Source: Rosettibacter primus (GTDB lineage Bacteria; Bacteroidota; Ignavibacteria; Ignavibacteriales; Melioribacteraceae). From it: a DNA stretch of 64,000 nucleotides. Location of the stretch: contig NZ_JAYKGK010000006.1 of assembly GCF_036860675.1 (NCBI RefSeq), positions 124,001 to 188,000 on the forward strand, in the 5' to 3' direction. The notes under the pieces were generated by a model. The model made no database searches, was not told where the DNA came from, and saw only the letters and a program-made list of their open reading frames with translations. The position numbers and the translations under genes are program-made. Shown here in pieces: positions 34,271-42,502 of this stretch. Numbering within the stretch: position 1 is the first letter of the stretch; each line of letters opens with the position of its first letter.

Positions 34271-34326
34271 CTTTCATTTTTATAATGAAAGAAAGTGGTA
34301 AAACGGAAATTCCATTTTACCACTTT
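34271..34326 (-). promoter_or_regulatory. Tandem hairpins between rplL and rpoB (attenuator or processing site)
   Basis: Two adjacent inverted repeats fill the rplL-rpoB spacer. The first (- strand order) is a perfect 12-bp stem, 34315-34326 with 34292-34303, with an 11-nt loop that can pair further (GGAA/TTCC). The second is a perfect 8-bp stem, 34284-34291 with 34271-34278, with a 5-nt loop. The rplL-rpoB junction is where E. coli has a partial terminator and an RNase III site that keep L7/L12 in excess over beta; the same role is inferred here. No strong T-run follows the first stem. Confidence 0.65.
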
Positions 34327-34355
34327 AGATTTATCAAAAAATTAGTTGATAAAAA

Positions 34356-34736
34356 TTATTTAATTGTTACAGTAGCGCCAGCTTCTTCTAATTCTTTTTT
34401 AATCTTCTCAGCTTCTTCTTTAGATATACCTTCTTTAACTGGTTTTGGGGCACCATCAACTAAATCTTTAGCTTCTTTAAGTCCAAGTCCTGTATGAGCA
34501 CGAACTACTTTAATAACATTAATTTTAGTTGCACCAGCATTTTCGAGAATTACATCAAATTCGGTTTTCTCTTCAGCAGGTGCAGCTGCAGCACCAGCAG
34601 CTGGAGCTCCAGCCATTACAACAGGAGCAGCAGCTGTAACTCCAAATTCATCTTCTAATGCTTTTTTTAATTCTGCAGCTTCTACTAATGTAAGAGCTTT
34701 AATTTTTTCTACAATTTCAGCAATTTTTTCTGACAT
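34356..34736 (-). CDS. rplL: 50S ribosomal protein L7/L12
   Basis: The multicopy stalk protein that recruits translation GTPases. The 126 aa protein has the N-terminal dimerisation domain (IAEIVEKIKALTLVEAAELK), an Ala-rich hinge at about 35-56 (MAGAPAAGAAAAPAEE) and the C-terminal factor-binding domain (INVIKVVRAHTGLGLKEAKD, VDGAPKPVKEGISKEEAEKI). It lies 38 bases after rplJ. Confidence 0.98.
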   Translation of the reverse strand: MSEKIAEIVEKIKALTLVEAAELKKALEDEFGVTAAAPVVMAGAPAAGAAAAPAEEKTEFDVILENAGATKINVIKVVRAHTGLGLKEAKDLVDGAPKPVKEGISKEEAEKIKKELEEAGATVTIK

Positions 34737-34774
34737 TTTATTTCTCCTATTAATTAATATTTCCTAAAAAAATT

Positions 34775-35296
34775 TTAAGCCGCTTTTTTCTTTGAGATTT
34801 CATCAATAACACTTACTAAATCTCTCATAACAGCATTAATTGCTCCAACAATGCCTGAAGAAGGTGAAGCAATACTTCCGATTATACCGGCAATAATTTC
34901 TTCTTTTGTTGGCATCGTAGCAATTGCATCTAACTGGTCAGAGCCATAATATGTTGATTCGAGATAACACCCTTTAAATGCAAATTTACCGGTATCGTCA
35001 AAATATTTTTTGATGATTTTAGCAGGTGCAACAAAATTATCTTTTGCAAATGCTACACCTGTCATCCCCGTAAGATGACCATAAAATTTATCATACCCTC
35101 CAATTTCTTCGAGGGCTTTTCTTAATAAGGTATTTTTAAAGACTTTGTAAGTAACTCCTTCCTTCTTGAAATTTGCGCGGAGTTTATTGATATCAGCAAC
35201 ATTTACTCCTTTATAGTCTACAAGAAACATTGCTGAAGAATCTTTTACAAGTTCTTTAATTTGTTGAAGTACTTCTACTTTTTTAGCTTTTTTCAT
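34775..35296 (-). CDS. rplJ: 50S ribosomal protein L10
   Basis: Anchors the L7/L12 dimers to 23S rRNA and, in many bacteria, represses its own operon by binding its leader. The 173 aa protein has MFLVDYKGVNVADINKLRAN, YKVFKNTLLRKALEEI and the helical C-terminal tail that binds L7/L12. A structured 97-bp spacer upstream looks like the leader target. Confidence 0.97.
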   Translation of the reverse strand: MKKAKKVEVLQQIKELVKDSSAMFLVDYKGVNVADINKLRANFKKEGVTYKVFKNTLLRKALEEIGGYDKFYGHLTGMTGVAFAKDNFVAPAKIIKKYFDDTGKFAFKGCYLESTYYGSDQLDAIATMPTKEEIIAGIIGSIASPSSGIVGAINAVMRDLVSVIDEISKKKAA

Positions 35297-35309
35297 TATT
35301 CTCCCGTAT

Positions 35310-35378
35310 CAGTTATTTTAACAACTGTTCGGCTTTTGAAGCATTTTTAACCTTGATATAGCAAAGCTAAAATCAAGG
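35310..35378 (-). promoter_or_regulatory. L10-leader-like RNA structure upstream of rplJ
   Basis: In the 97-bp rplA-rplJ spacer the - strand can form a 7-bp stem (CCTTGAT/ATCAAGG, 35378-35351) capped by an inner TAGC/GCTA stem, then a second hairpin CAGTT/AACTG (35327-35310) just before the rplJ ribosome site. Position and shape fit the ribosomal protein L10 leader family (Rfam RF00557), to which the L10-(L12)4 complex binds. The family match was judged by eye only. Confidence 0.5.
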
Positions 35379-35393
35379 CAGAGTGCGTAATTT

Positions 35394-36095
35394 TTATTTT
35401 GTAGCCAGGGCTGCTTCGTCTTTTGTTATTTTTAATCCTGGTCCCATTGTGGAAGATAGGTAAATACTTTTAATGTATTGACCTTTAGCCGAAGCTGGTT
35501 TCAGTTTTACAATTGTCTGCAAAAATGTTCTTACATTTTCTGCTAATTGTTCAACTGTAAAATTTAATTTACCTAATGAAGCATGAACAATTCCAGCTTT
35601 TTCAACACGGAATTCTATTTTACCAGCTTTTACTTCTTTAACTGCTTTTGTTACATCCTGTGTTACAGTTCCACTTTTAGGATTTGGCATTAAGCCTTTA
35701 GGACCAAGAACACGACCAAGTTTTCCTACTTCTCCCATAGTATCGGGAGTTGCAATGATTACATCAACATCTGCCCAGCCATTTTTTATTTTTTCAAGAT
35801 ATTCTTCAAAACCTGCATATTCAGCGCCAGCTTTTAATGCTTCTTCTGCTAAAGAACCTTTAGCTATTACAAGAACTCTAACCTGTTTACCAGTTCCGTG
35901 AGGTAATGAAACTGTACCTCTAACCATTTGGTCAGCATGTCGCGGGTCAACGCCAAGACGAACAGCACAATCAAGCGATTCTGTAAATTTAACTTTTGAA
36001 TTTTCTTTAAGAACTTTAATCGCTTCTTCAATTGTATATTCTTTTTTTGTATCTACATTCTTTCTTATTGCTTGAACTCTTTTTGATACTCTCAT
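35394..36095 (-). CDS. rplA: 50S ribosomal protein L1
   Basis: Forms the mobile stalk at the E-site and, in E. coli, represses the L11 operon. The 233 aa protein has the two-domain L1 pattern: FTESLDCAVRLGVDPRHADQ, VRGTVSLPHGTGKQVRVLVI, MGEVGKLGRVLGPKGLMPNP and the C-terminal KGQYIKSIYLSSTMGPGLKI. It lies 17 bases after rplK. Confidence 0.98.
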   Translation of the reverse strand: MRVSKRVQAIRKNVDTKKEYTIEEAIKVLKENSKVKFTESLDCAVRLGVDPRHADQMVRGTVSLPHGTGKQVRVLVIAKGSLAEEALKAGAEYAGFEEYLEKIKNGWADVDVIIATPDTMGEVGKLGRVLGPKGLMPNPKSGTVTQDVTKAVKEVKAGKIEFRVEKAGIVHASLGKLNFTVEQLAENVRTFLQTIVKLKPASAKGQYIKSIYLSSTMGPGLKITKDEAALATK

Positions 36096-36112
36096 TTTAT
36101 TATACCATTATT

Positions 36113-36538
36113 TTATTCTTCAACTGTAATTCCCATACTGCGCGCAGTGCCAGCAATCATACTCATTGCATGTTCAATATCATGAGCATTTAAATCTGGC
36201 ATTTTTAATTGTGCTATTTCTCTAAGTTGCTCTTTGGTTATTTTTCCAACCTTTGTTTTATTTGGTTCAGAAGAACCTTTTTCAATTTTTAGAGCTTTTT
36301 TTAATAAAACAGCAGCAGGGGGTGTTTTTGTAATAAATGTAAATGATTTATCGGAATAAACAGTAATAACAACGGGAATTATTAATCCCTGTTTATCTGC
36401 AGTTCTTGCATTAAACTGTTTGCAGAACTCCATGATATTAACACCTTTTTGACCCAATGCAGGTCCAACTGGAGGTGAAGGATTAGCCTGACCGCCTGGT
36501 ATCTGAAGTTTAATATAACCTTCTATTTTCTTTGCCAT
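36113..36538 (-). CDS. rplK: 50S ribosomal protein L11
   Basis: Base of the GTPase-associated region and target of thiostrepton; required for RelA activation. The 141 aa protein has IKLQIPGGQANPSPPVGPAL, GQKGVNIMEFCKQFNART, FTFITKTPPAAVLLKKALKI and the end AHDIEHAMSMIAGTARSMGI. It lies 17 bases after nusG. Confidence 0.98.
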   Translation of the reverse strand: MAKKIEGYIKLQIPGGQANPSPPVGPALGQKGVNIMEFCKQFNARTADKQGLIIPVVITVYSDKSFTFITKTPPAAVLLKKALKIEKGSSEPNKTKVGKITKEQLREIAQLKMPDLNAHDIEHAMSMIAGTARSMGITVEE

Positions 36539-36555
36539 AATTTTAACCTGATAAT

Positions 36556-37101
36556 TTATTTCTCTAATTCTGCTTGTACAAAGTCAATTTCGACAGGTGT
36601 TTTTCTTCCAAAAATTGAAACCATAACTTTTATTTTCATTTTTTCTTCGTTCACTTCTTCAACAACACCAGTGAAATTATTGAATGGTCCATCAATAATT
36701 TTAACAAAATCACCTGCACGAAATACAGTCTCAGTTCTTTCTGCTTCTTCACCCTGAGAAATTCTGCCAACAATTCTTTTAACTTCATCAGGGAGTAATG
36801 GTAATGGATTTTTTGGATTACCCAAAAATCCCATCACAGAGGGAGTGTTTAATATAAAGTCCTTTACTTTCAAGTCTAAGTCCGCACAAATTAAAATATA
36901 TCCCGGGAAAAAATTTTTCTTCTTTGTTTTCTTTTTCCCATCTTTAATCTCAAGTACTTTTTCGGTTGGCACTAATACTTCAAAGATTCTTGAACGTAAT
37001 TCTTCATTATCTTTCAGTTCATTTTCGATTAAAGTCTTCACTTTATTTTCATGCCCCGAAAAAGTACGAACCACATACCATTTACCGTTTCCAGATTCCA
37101 A
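36556..37101 (-). CDS. nusG: Transcription antitermination/elongation factor NusG
   Basis: Binds the polymerase clamp and, through its KOW domain, S10/NusE or Rho. The 181 aa protein has the NGN domain (KWYVVRTFSGHENKVKTLIE, KNFFPGYILICADLD) with a Lys-rich insertion (DGKKKTKKKN) and a C-terminal KOW domain (FRAGDFVKIIDGPFNNFTGV). It starts 2 bases after secE, so the two are likely coupled. Confidence 0.97.
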   Translation of the reverse strand: MESGNGKWYVVRTFSGHENKVKTLIENELKDNEELRSRIFEVLVPTEKVLEIKDGKKKTKKKNFFPGYILICADLDLKVKDFILNTPSVMGFLGNPKNPLPLLPDEVKRIVGRISQGEEAERTETVFRAGDFVKIIDGPFNNFTGVVEEVNEEKMKIKVMVSIFGRKTPVEIDFVQAELEK

Positions 37102-37103
37102 TT

Positions 37104-37286
37104 TTAAAAAATCCCTTTAAATATTTGGCTAATACTCATGTCGATGATATAAGTAAACAAAGCAAGAATAAGACATACAACAATAACAATTGTAGTTGAT
37201 TCTTTTAATTCGTCTTTAGAAGGCCATGTAACCTTCTTCATTTCTTTGACGACATCGTTTACAAAATTGATTATTTTTTCTTTCAT
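37104..37286 (-). CDS. secE: Preprotein translocase subunit SecE
   Basis: Clamps the two halves of SecY. The 60 aa single-span form has the conserved amphipathic helix (VKEMKKVTWPSKDELKESTT) followed by one membrane segment (TIVIVVCLILALFTYIID). It lies 20 bases downstream of tRNA-Trp and 2 bases before nusG, the usual rpmG-tRNA-Trp-secE-nusG order. Confidence 0.96.
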   Translation of the reverse strand: MKEKIINFVNDVVKEMKKVTWPSKDELKESTTIVIVVCLILALFTYIIDMSISQIFKGIF

Positions 37287-37306
37287 ATAATTTTTAATTT
37301 TGATTG

Positions 37307-37379
<73 letters not shown>

Positions 37380-37381
37380 GT

Positions 37382-37549
37382 TTACTTAGTTTCCTTAAAA
37401 ATCACATGTTTTCTTACAATAGGGTCATATTTTTTATATTCAACACGACCGGGGTGATTTCTTTTGTTTTTTGTTGTAGTGTAGCGATAACCTGTTCCAG
37501 CAGAGCTTTCCAGTGTTATAATTTGTCTTACATTTTTAGATTTAGCCAT
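37382..37549 (-). CDS. rpmG: 50S ribosomal protein L33 (zinc-free form)
   Basis: A 55 aa gene found by translating the gap between tRNA-Gly and tRNA-Trp: it starts MAKSKNVRQIITLESSAGTG, continues with YTTTKNKRNHPGRVEYKKYD and ends KHVIFKETK. It has no cysteine pairs, so it is the C- form. L33 lies near the E-site of the 50S. The stop is 2 bases from the tRNA-Trp 5' end, so the two must be on one primary transcript. Confidence 0.96.
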   Translation of the reverse strand: MAKSKNVRQIITLESSAGTGYRYTTTKNKRNHPGRVEYKKYDPIVRKHVIFKETK

Positions 37550-37573
37550 TATAAATCCTCTTAACTAAATTGG

Positions 37574-37646
37574 AGCGGGAGACGGGACTCGAACCCGCGA
37601 CCAACAGCTTGGAAGGCTGTGACTCTGCCAACTGAGTTACTCCCGC
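37574..37646 (-). tRNA. tRNA-Gly (anticodon TCC)
   Basis: The - strand folds with acceptor GCGGGAG/CTCCCGC and discriminator T (usual for Gly), D arm ACTC...GAGT, anticodon stem ACAGC/GCTGT with loop CTTCCAA (anticodon TCC) and T arm GCGGG-TTCGAGT-CCCGT. CCA is not encoded. It precedes rpmG. Confidence 0.97.
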
Positions 37647-37750
37647 TTAAAATTTCACAACAAAATATTTATGAACTAATTTCTTGTTATAACTCTGTTT
37701 AATCAGAATTTTAGAAGTAAATTGTTAATTATGGTGAATAATATCGTATG

Positions 37751-37823
<73 letters not shown>

Positions 37824-37845
37824 TTAATCAATATATAAAGAACTG

Positions 37846-37929
37846 TGGGCGGCGAGGGATTCGAACCCCCAAAGGCATTCGCCAACGGATTTACAGTCCG
37901 CCCCGGCTCTCCAACTCCGGCGTCCGCCC
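37846..37929 (-). tRNA. tRNA-Tyr (anticodon GTA)
   Basis: A class II tRNA of 84 nt on the - strand: acceptor GGGCGG pairs with CCGCCC, discriminator A, anticodon stem GCGGA/TCCGT with loop CTGTAAA (anticodon GTA), a long variable arm (TGGCGAATGCC) and T arm GGGGG-TTCGAAT-CCCTC. The seventh acceptor pair would be A-G, a mismatch or a sign that the stem is one pair short. It is the first gene of the tRNA-rpmG-secE transcription unit. Confidence 0.93.
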
Positions 37930-37967
37930 GGACAAATTTCACCCATAAACTTAAAAAACGAGCATCA

Positions 37968-37996
37968 AATATAGAAGCATAGAATAAAAAAAGCAA
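37968..37996 (-). promoter_or_regulatory. Candidate promoter of the tRNA-Tyr/Thr/Gly-rpmG-tRNA-Trp-secE unit
   Basis: Upstream of tRNA-Tyr the - strand has TTGCTT (37996-37991), a 17-bp spacer and TATATT (37973-37968), followed by a GC-containing discriminator. The -10 matches five of six consensus bases and the -35 three of six. It lies in the 196-bp divergent region shared with proC. Confidence 0.4.
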
Positions 37997-38125
37997 GAAT
38001 GATGAAATAATTTCTTTAACTTCCTATAAGTTAAAAATAAAACCTGCTCTTAAAATTTATCCATATTTAATAAAAAGCAAAAATTCTTATTTTTGCACTT
38101 ACTATTTTAATCAAAAGAGGATTAA

Positions 38126-38950
38126 ATGAAAATAGCAATAATTGGTTGCGGCAATATGGGATTAACTTATGCACGCTCGTTTATTCAATATCATAAATCT
38201 TCCAAGAACGATTTATATCTTGTTGCTAAAAATGAAGAACACGCAAAACGACTTGAAGAGCTAAATCTTGGAACAGTTGTTATTAACCCTAATAATGATG
38301 TCCTTAATTCTGATGTTCTAATCTTAGCAGTAAAACCTCAAGATTTTTTATCTGTAGCTAATATTCTTTCAAGTAAAATTAACAAAGAAACACTTGTAAT
38401 CTCAATTCTTGCAGGAATAAAATTGGAATTACTTTGCAAAACTCTTAATCATGATATTGTGGTTCGCGCAATGCCAAATATGCCTGCCCAATATGGTATG
38501 GGAATTACAGTTTATATTCCATCAGAGAAAACAACCATTCATCATTTATCAACAGTAGAAAATTTATTAAGCACTACTGGTAGAGCTTTTATGATAGAAG
38601 ACGAAAATCTTATGGATGGAGTAACGGCGCTAAGTGGCAGTGGACCAGCTTATTTCTATTACATTGTAATGACAATGATTGATACAGCAAAAAAAATGGG
38701 TTTTGATGAAAGCTTAGCAAGTTTATTAGTTAAACATACTATGCATGGTGCTTTCCATGTTATTAATAATTCGGATTCAGATTTAGAGACTTTAATTAAA
38801 AAAGTAGCATCAAAGGGTGGAACTACTGAAGCAGCATTCGAAGTTCTAAAGAAAAATAATTTTGCTGAAATATTTTCACAAGCAATACTAAGAGCTGAAG
38901 AAAGGTCAAAAGAGCTATCACATTTAAATGGATTACAGCAGAAGGGATGA
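38126..38950 (+). CDS. proC: Pyrroline-5-carboxylate reductase
   Basis: Last step of proline synthesis, NAD(P)H-dependent. The 274 aa protein has the Rossmann motif IGCGNMGLTYA at 5-15, VIRAMPNMPAQ-like VVRAMPNMPAQYGMGITVYI, and the substrate domain signature ALSGSGPAYFYYIVMTMIDT and ASKGGTTEAAFEVL. The ATG at 38126 has AGAGGA upstream. It is a lone + strand gene between two - strand operons, with a stem-loop overlapping its stop codon. Confidence 0.96.
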   Translation: MKIAIIGCGNMGLTYARSFIQYHKSSKNDLYLVAKNEEHAKRLEELNLGTVVINPNNDVLNSDVLILAVKPQDFLSVANILSSKINKETLVISILAGIKLELLCKTLNHDIVVRAMPNMPAQYGMGITVYIPSEKTTIHHLSTVENLLSTTGRAFMIEDENLMDGVTALSGSGPAYFYYIVMTMIDTAKKMGFDESLASLLVKHTMHGAFHVINNSDSDLETLIKKVASKGGTTEAAFEVLKKNNFAEIFSQAILRAEERSKELSHLNGLQQKG

Positions 38951-38981
38951 TAAAAAGTGAAGATTGCTTTTATATCATCCC
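38944..38981. terminator. Stem-loop between convergent proC and cimA
   Basis: GGGATGATA (38944-38952) pairs with TATCATCCC (38973-38981), and after a one-base bulge AAAAG (38953-38957) pairs with CTTTT (38967-38971), leaving a 9-nt loop. It overlaps the proC stop and lies 9 bases before the cimA stop, fitting a bidirectional terminator. The downstream + strand tract CATTTTAAAATT is only weakly T-rich. Confidence 0.6.
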
Positions 38982-38990
38982 ATTTTAAAA

Positions 38991-40577
38991 TTAGGTTTTA
39001 GTTAATTCTTGTTTGCTTTTATACTTTTTAAATAAGCAATAATTAATACTGTCGCTCAAAGCTTTAAAACTTGCTTCGATTATGTTTGTTGAAACTCCTA
39101 CAGTTCCCCATGTATCGTTTCCATCACTTGATTCAATCATTACTCTAACTTTAGCACCTGTTCCCTCTTTTTCGTCAAGCACGCGTACTTTATAATCTAC
39201 TAATTTTATATTAGCAATTTCAGGATAAAATCTTAGTAATGCTTTTCTAAGTGCAGTATCCAACGCATTAACAGGGCCATTACCATCAGCGGCTGTATGT
39301 TCAATTTCGTTATTAACTTCAATTTTTAGAACTGCTTCTGACGAAGTATGGCCATCAGAATCATAAAATACATTTACCTTTGCATCAATCAATTTAAAGA
39401 ATGGAGAAAATTCATTTGTCTCTGTCCTGAATAACAATTCAAAAGAAGCTTCTGCCCCATCAAACTGATAACCATCATACTCAAGAGATTTTATGTAGTT
39501 AACTAATCTTTTACTTAATTCTTTGTCTTCCGAAATATCTATGCCCACTTCTTTTGCTTTATATTTTATATTGCTCTGACCTGACAAGTCAGATATTAAA
39601 ACTCTTTGTTTGTTACCAACCAATTCAGGCTGGATATGTTCATACATTTTGCTGTCCTTCATTACTGCGCTAACATGAACTCCGCCTTTATGAGCAAAAG
39701 CAGATTTTCCTGTATAAGCTGCTCTTGTATTAGGATGAATATTCATCAATTCGTAAACATAATTTGAAAGTGATGTTAAATGCTGCAGAGTATTTTTTTG
39801 ATTTGTTTCATGATGTAATTTCAAAAGTAAATTAGGAATTATGCTGCACAAATTTGCATTCCCGCATCTTTCACCTACGCCATTAATTGTGCCATGAACA
39901 TGAGTTGCTCCTGCATTTACTGCAGCTAAAGAATTTGCAACTGCTAATTCACCATCATTATGAGCATGAATTCCAATAGTTAAATTAAATTTTTTCTTAA
40001 TCTCTTCTACAATATTATATACCTCGTCAGGTAATGAACCACCATTAGTATCACATAAAACTAAAGTATCAGCACCGCCTTCATATGCAGCCTGCAACAT
40101 TTTAATAGCAAATTCTGCATTATGTTTGTATCCATCAAAGAAATGTTCTGCATCGAAAATTACTCTGTCTACATGTGCTTTTAGAAATTTTACAGATTTA
40201 TAAATTAATTCTGCATTTTCCTCATCAGTCAATCCCAGCCCTTTTTGAGAATGCAGCTGCCATGTTTTCCCAAAGATTGTAACTATTGGGGTTTCAGATT
40301 TAAGTAAAGTATTTAGATTATAATCTCCTTCAACATCTTTAACTGATCTTGCAGTAGAACCAAACGAAGTTAGTTTTGCATGGGATAATTTCAAATGTTT
40401 TGCTTGATTAAAAAATTCTTCGTCTTTAGGGTTACTTCCAGGCCAGCCTCCTTCAATAATGTCAATTCCAAATTCATCAAGCTTTTTAGCAATTAACAAT
40501 TTATCTTGAACAGATAGGCTGATGCCTTCACCCTGAGTGCCGTCTCTTAAAGTTGTATCAAAAATTTCTACAAACAT
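38991..40577 (-). CDS. cimA: (R)-Citramalate synthase
   Basis: Condenses pyruvate and acetyl-CoA to citramalate, the entry to threonine-independent isoleucine synthesis. The 528 aa protein has the HMGL-like TIM barrel signature IFDTTLRDGTQGEGISLSV (T-Q-G-E rather than E-Q-S-P of LeuA), the metal-binding HAHNDGELAVANSL and the GVGERCGNANL segment. A LeuA-type C-terminal regulatory domain (about 400-520) contains GNGPVNALDTALRKAL. It is last in the operon, 39 bases after leuD. Confidence 0.92.
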   Translation of the reverse strand: MFVEIFDTTLRDGTQGEGISLSVQDKLLIAKKLDEFGIDIIEGGWPGSNPKDEEFFNQAKHLKLSHAKLTSFGSTARSVKDVEGDYNLNTLLKSETPIVTIFGKTWQLHSQKGLGLTDEENAELIYKSVKFLKAHVDRVIFDAEHFFDGYKHNAEFAIKMLQAAYEGGADTLVLCDTNGGSLPDEVYNIVEEIKKKFNLTIGIHAHNDGELAVANSLAAVNAGATHVHGTINGVGERCGNANLCSIIPNLLLKLHHETNQKNTLQHLTSLSNYVYELMNIHPNTRAAYTGKSAFAHKGGVHVSAVMKDSKMYEHIQPELVGNKQRVLISDLSGQSNIKYKAKEVGIDISEDKELSKRLVNYIKSLEYDGYQFDGAEASFELLFRTETNEFSPFFKLIDAKVNVFYDSDGHTSSEAVLKIEVNNEIEHTAADGNGPVNALDTALRKALLRFYPEIANIKLVDYKVRVLDEKEGTGAKVRVMIESSDGNDTWGTVGVSTNIIEASFKALSDSINYCLFKKYKSKQELTKT

Positions 40578-40616
40578 TTTCTTTACCTCTCTATTTGTTA
40601 TTTAATCCAGTGCTTA

Positions 40617-41174
40617 TCATATCATATTATTCTGACGAGCATATTCAAAAATATTTCCTGCTTCGATAATCGGTAAAATATCACCTAATGGTTTTAAATT
40701 GTATTCAGAATCTGTGGTAATATTTTTTAATTTATTATTAATCAAGTCGATTTCTAATTCATCATTAGTTTTTATTTTATCATTCAACTTAATTGGAGTT
40801 TCATAAGGAATAGCAAAACCGCCATCAACACAATTTCTAAAAAATATCCTTGCATATGATTCAGCTACAATTACTTTAACACCAGCAACTTGCAATGCAA
40901 AAGGGGCATGTTCTCTTGATGAACCACAACCAAAATTAGAACCAGCAATTATAATATTATATTTTGATTGGAAATTCTCACCTTCAATAAAAGGTATACC
41001 ACCATCAGGCAAACCAGAATTCTTTAGTGGTACACCAGATAATGCAAATCTTCCATATTTTTTTGATTCTTCAGGGTCACTTAAACTATAGACCAGATGT
41101 TCAGCTGGAATAATCTGGTCGGTATCAATATTATCACCCAGTACAAAAGCTTTTCCACGAATTATTTTTTCCAT
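40617..41174 (-). CDS. leuD: Isopropylmalate/citramalate isomerase small subunit
   Basis: The swivelling domain that pairs with LeuC. The 185 aa protein shows GKAFVLGDNIDTDQIIPAEH and the active-site GSNFGCGSSREHAPFALQ, then FFRNCVDGGFAIP. It is of the archaeal-like LeuD type rather than the longer E. coli type. As cimA is in the same operon, the enzyme may also isomerise citramalate. It lies 20 bases after leuC. Confidence 0.94.
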   Translation of the reverse strand: MEKIIRGKAFVLGDNIDTDQIIPAEHLVYSLSDPEESKKYGRFALSGVPLKNSGLPDGGIPFIEGENFQSKYNIIIAGSNFGCGSSREHAPFALQVAGVKVIVAESYARIFFRNCVDGGFAIPYETPIKLNDKIKTNDELEIDLINNKLKNITTDSEYNLKPLGDILPIIEAGNIFEYARQNNMI

Positions 41175-41194
41175 AAAATTAATTCCTGATTATT

Positions 41195-42490
41195 TTACAA
41201 AAATTCTCTTGGGTCTGTAATTACTCCAGTCACTGCCGAAGCAGCAACTGTGAATGGAGAAGCAAGATAAACTTCTGATTTTTTGCTGCCCATTCTTCCT
41301 GGGAAATTTCTATTTGTAGTTGAAATAATTACTTCGCCATCTGTAGCTCTTCCAACTGTATCAGATGGACCGCCAAGACATGCAGCACAAGAAGATTGAG
41401 CAATTACACAACCTGCTTTTTCAAATATTTCTTTTAGAGTTATTCCATTTATTGTTTCAACTTCTAATTGATGAGCAACATATGTACTTGCAGGAACTAT
41501 AAATGTTGGCACTTTAACTTGATGCCCAAAAATAATTTTTGCTGCATTAATAAAATCGCGGAGTTTACCTCCTGTGCATGAACCTATATAACACTTTGTA
41601 AGTTTTGTGCCTTGAACATTTCTAACTGTATCGCGATTATCCGGACTATGAGGTTTTGCAACAAGCGGTTCTATTTTAGAAACATCGTATCTAAATATTT
41701 CTCTATAATTTGCATCAGGGTCACTTTCAAAAATTTCATAAGGTGCATTAGTTCTTTCTCTTACATATTTTTCTGTTAACTTATCTGCTTTAATAATGCC
41801 GTTCATTGCTCCTGCTTCAATAGCCATATTTGTTAATGTCATTCTCTCATCCATTTCCATAGAAAAAATTGCTTCACCGTCAAATTCTAATGCGCGATAA
41901 GTCCCACCTTCTGTTGTAATATCTCCGAGCACCTGAAGTATTAAATCCTTTGCAGTAAGATAATCTGGAAGTTGACCTTCAAATATAAATTTCATTGACT
42001 CAGGTACTTTTTCCCAAATTTTTCCTGTACCAAGAATAAACGCTGCATCTGTATTTCCAACTCCGGTAGAAAACATTCCAAAAGCACCTGAAGTGCATGT
42101 ATGAGAATCAGTCCCAAATAAAACTGTTCCTGGCAAATTATAACCTTCTTCTGCGAGGGCTATGTGACAAACTCCTTTGTATCGTTCAGTACCAACATCA
42201 TAATAATTTGGCAAATCATATTCTGCTGCAAATTCACGGAGAATATTTACATTACGATTTGCTTGTAGATTTTTTGTAAAAATATAATGGTCGGGAAATA
42301 TTACAACTTTTTTCTTATCCCATATTTTTGCTTTATCTCCAAATTCTCTTTTCCAGATTTCTATTGTTGGCGGACCGCAAACATCGTGTGTCATCAATAC
42401 ATCTACATTAAGCCAGATATTTTCTCCGGGTTCAACTTTTCTTCTTCCGGAAGCTTTAGCAAGAATTTTTTCTGTAATTGTCATTCCCAT
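41195..42490 (-). CDS. leuC: Isopropylmalate/citramalate isomerase large subunit
   Basis: A [4Fe-4S] aconitase-family subunit. The 431 aa protein is the shorter LeuC2/homoaconitase-like form. Visible: VFGTDSHTCTSGAFG-like VLFGTDSHTCTSGAFGMFST, the cluster cysteines in KCYIGSCTGGK and SCAACLGG, and NRNFPGRMGSKKSEVYLASP. The start is ATG at 42490; a second ATG two codons later is possible. It lies 12 bases after leuA. Confidence 0.93.
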   Translation of the reverse strand: MGMTITEKILAKASGRRKVEPGENIWLNVDVLMTHDVCGPPTIEIWKREFGDKAKIWDKKKVVIFPDHYIFTKNLQANRNVNILREFAAEYDLPNYYDVGTERYKGVCHIALAEEGYNLPGTVLFGTDSHTCTSGAFGMFSTGVGNTDAAFILGTGKIWEKVPESMKFIFEGQLPDYLTAKDLILQVLGDITTEGGTYRALEFDGEAIFSMEMDERMTLTNMAIEAGAMNGIIKADKLTEKYVRERTNAPYEIFESDPDANYREIFRYDVSKIEPLVAKPHSPDNRDTVRNVQGTKLTKCYIGSCTGGKLRDFINAAKIIFGHQVKVPTFIVPASTYVAHQLEVETINGITLKEIFEKAGCVIAQSSCAACLGGPSDTVGRATDGEVIISTTNRNFPGRMGSKKSEVYLASPFTVAASAVTGVITDPREFL

Positions 42491-42502
42491 TTATTAAATC
42501 CT

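Noticed and set aside
38077..38096. 8-bp inverted repeat (GCAAAAAT/ATTTTTGC) upstream of proC as an operator or terminator
   Set aside because: It is AT-rich and short, with no supporting second site; a chance occurrence is likely in this base composition.
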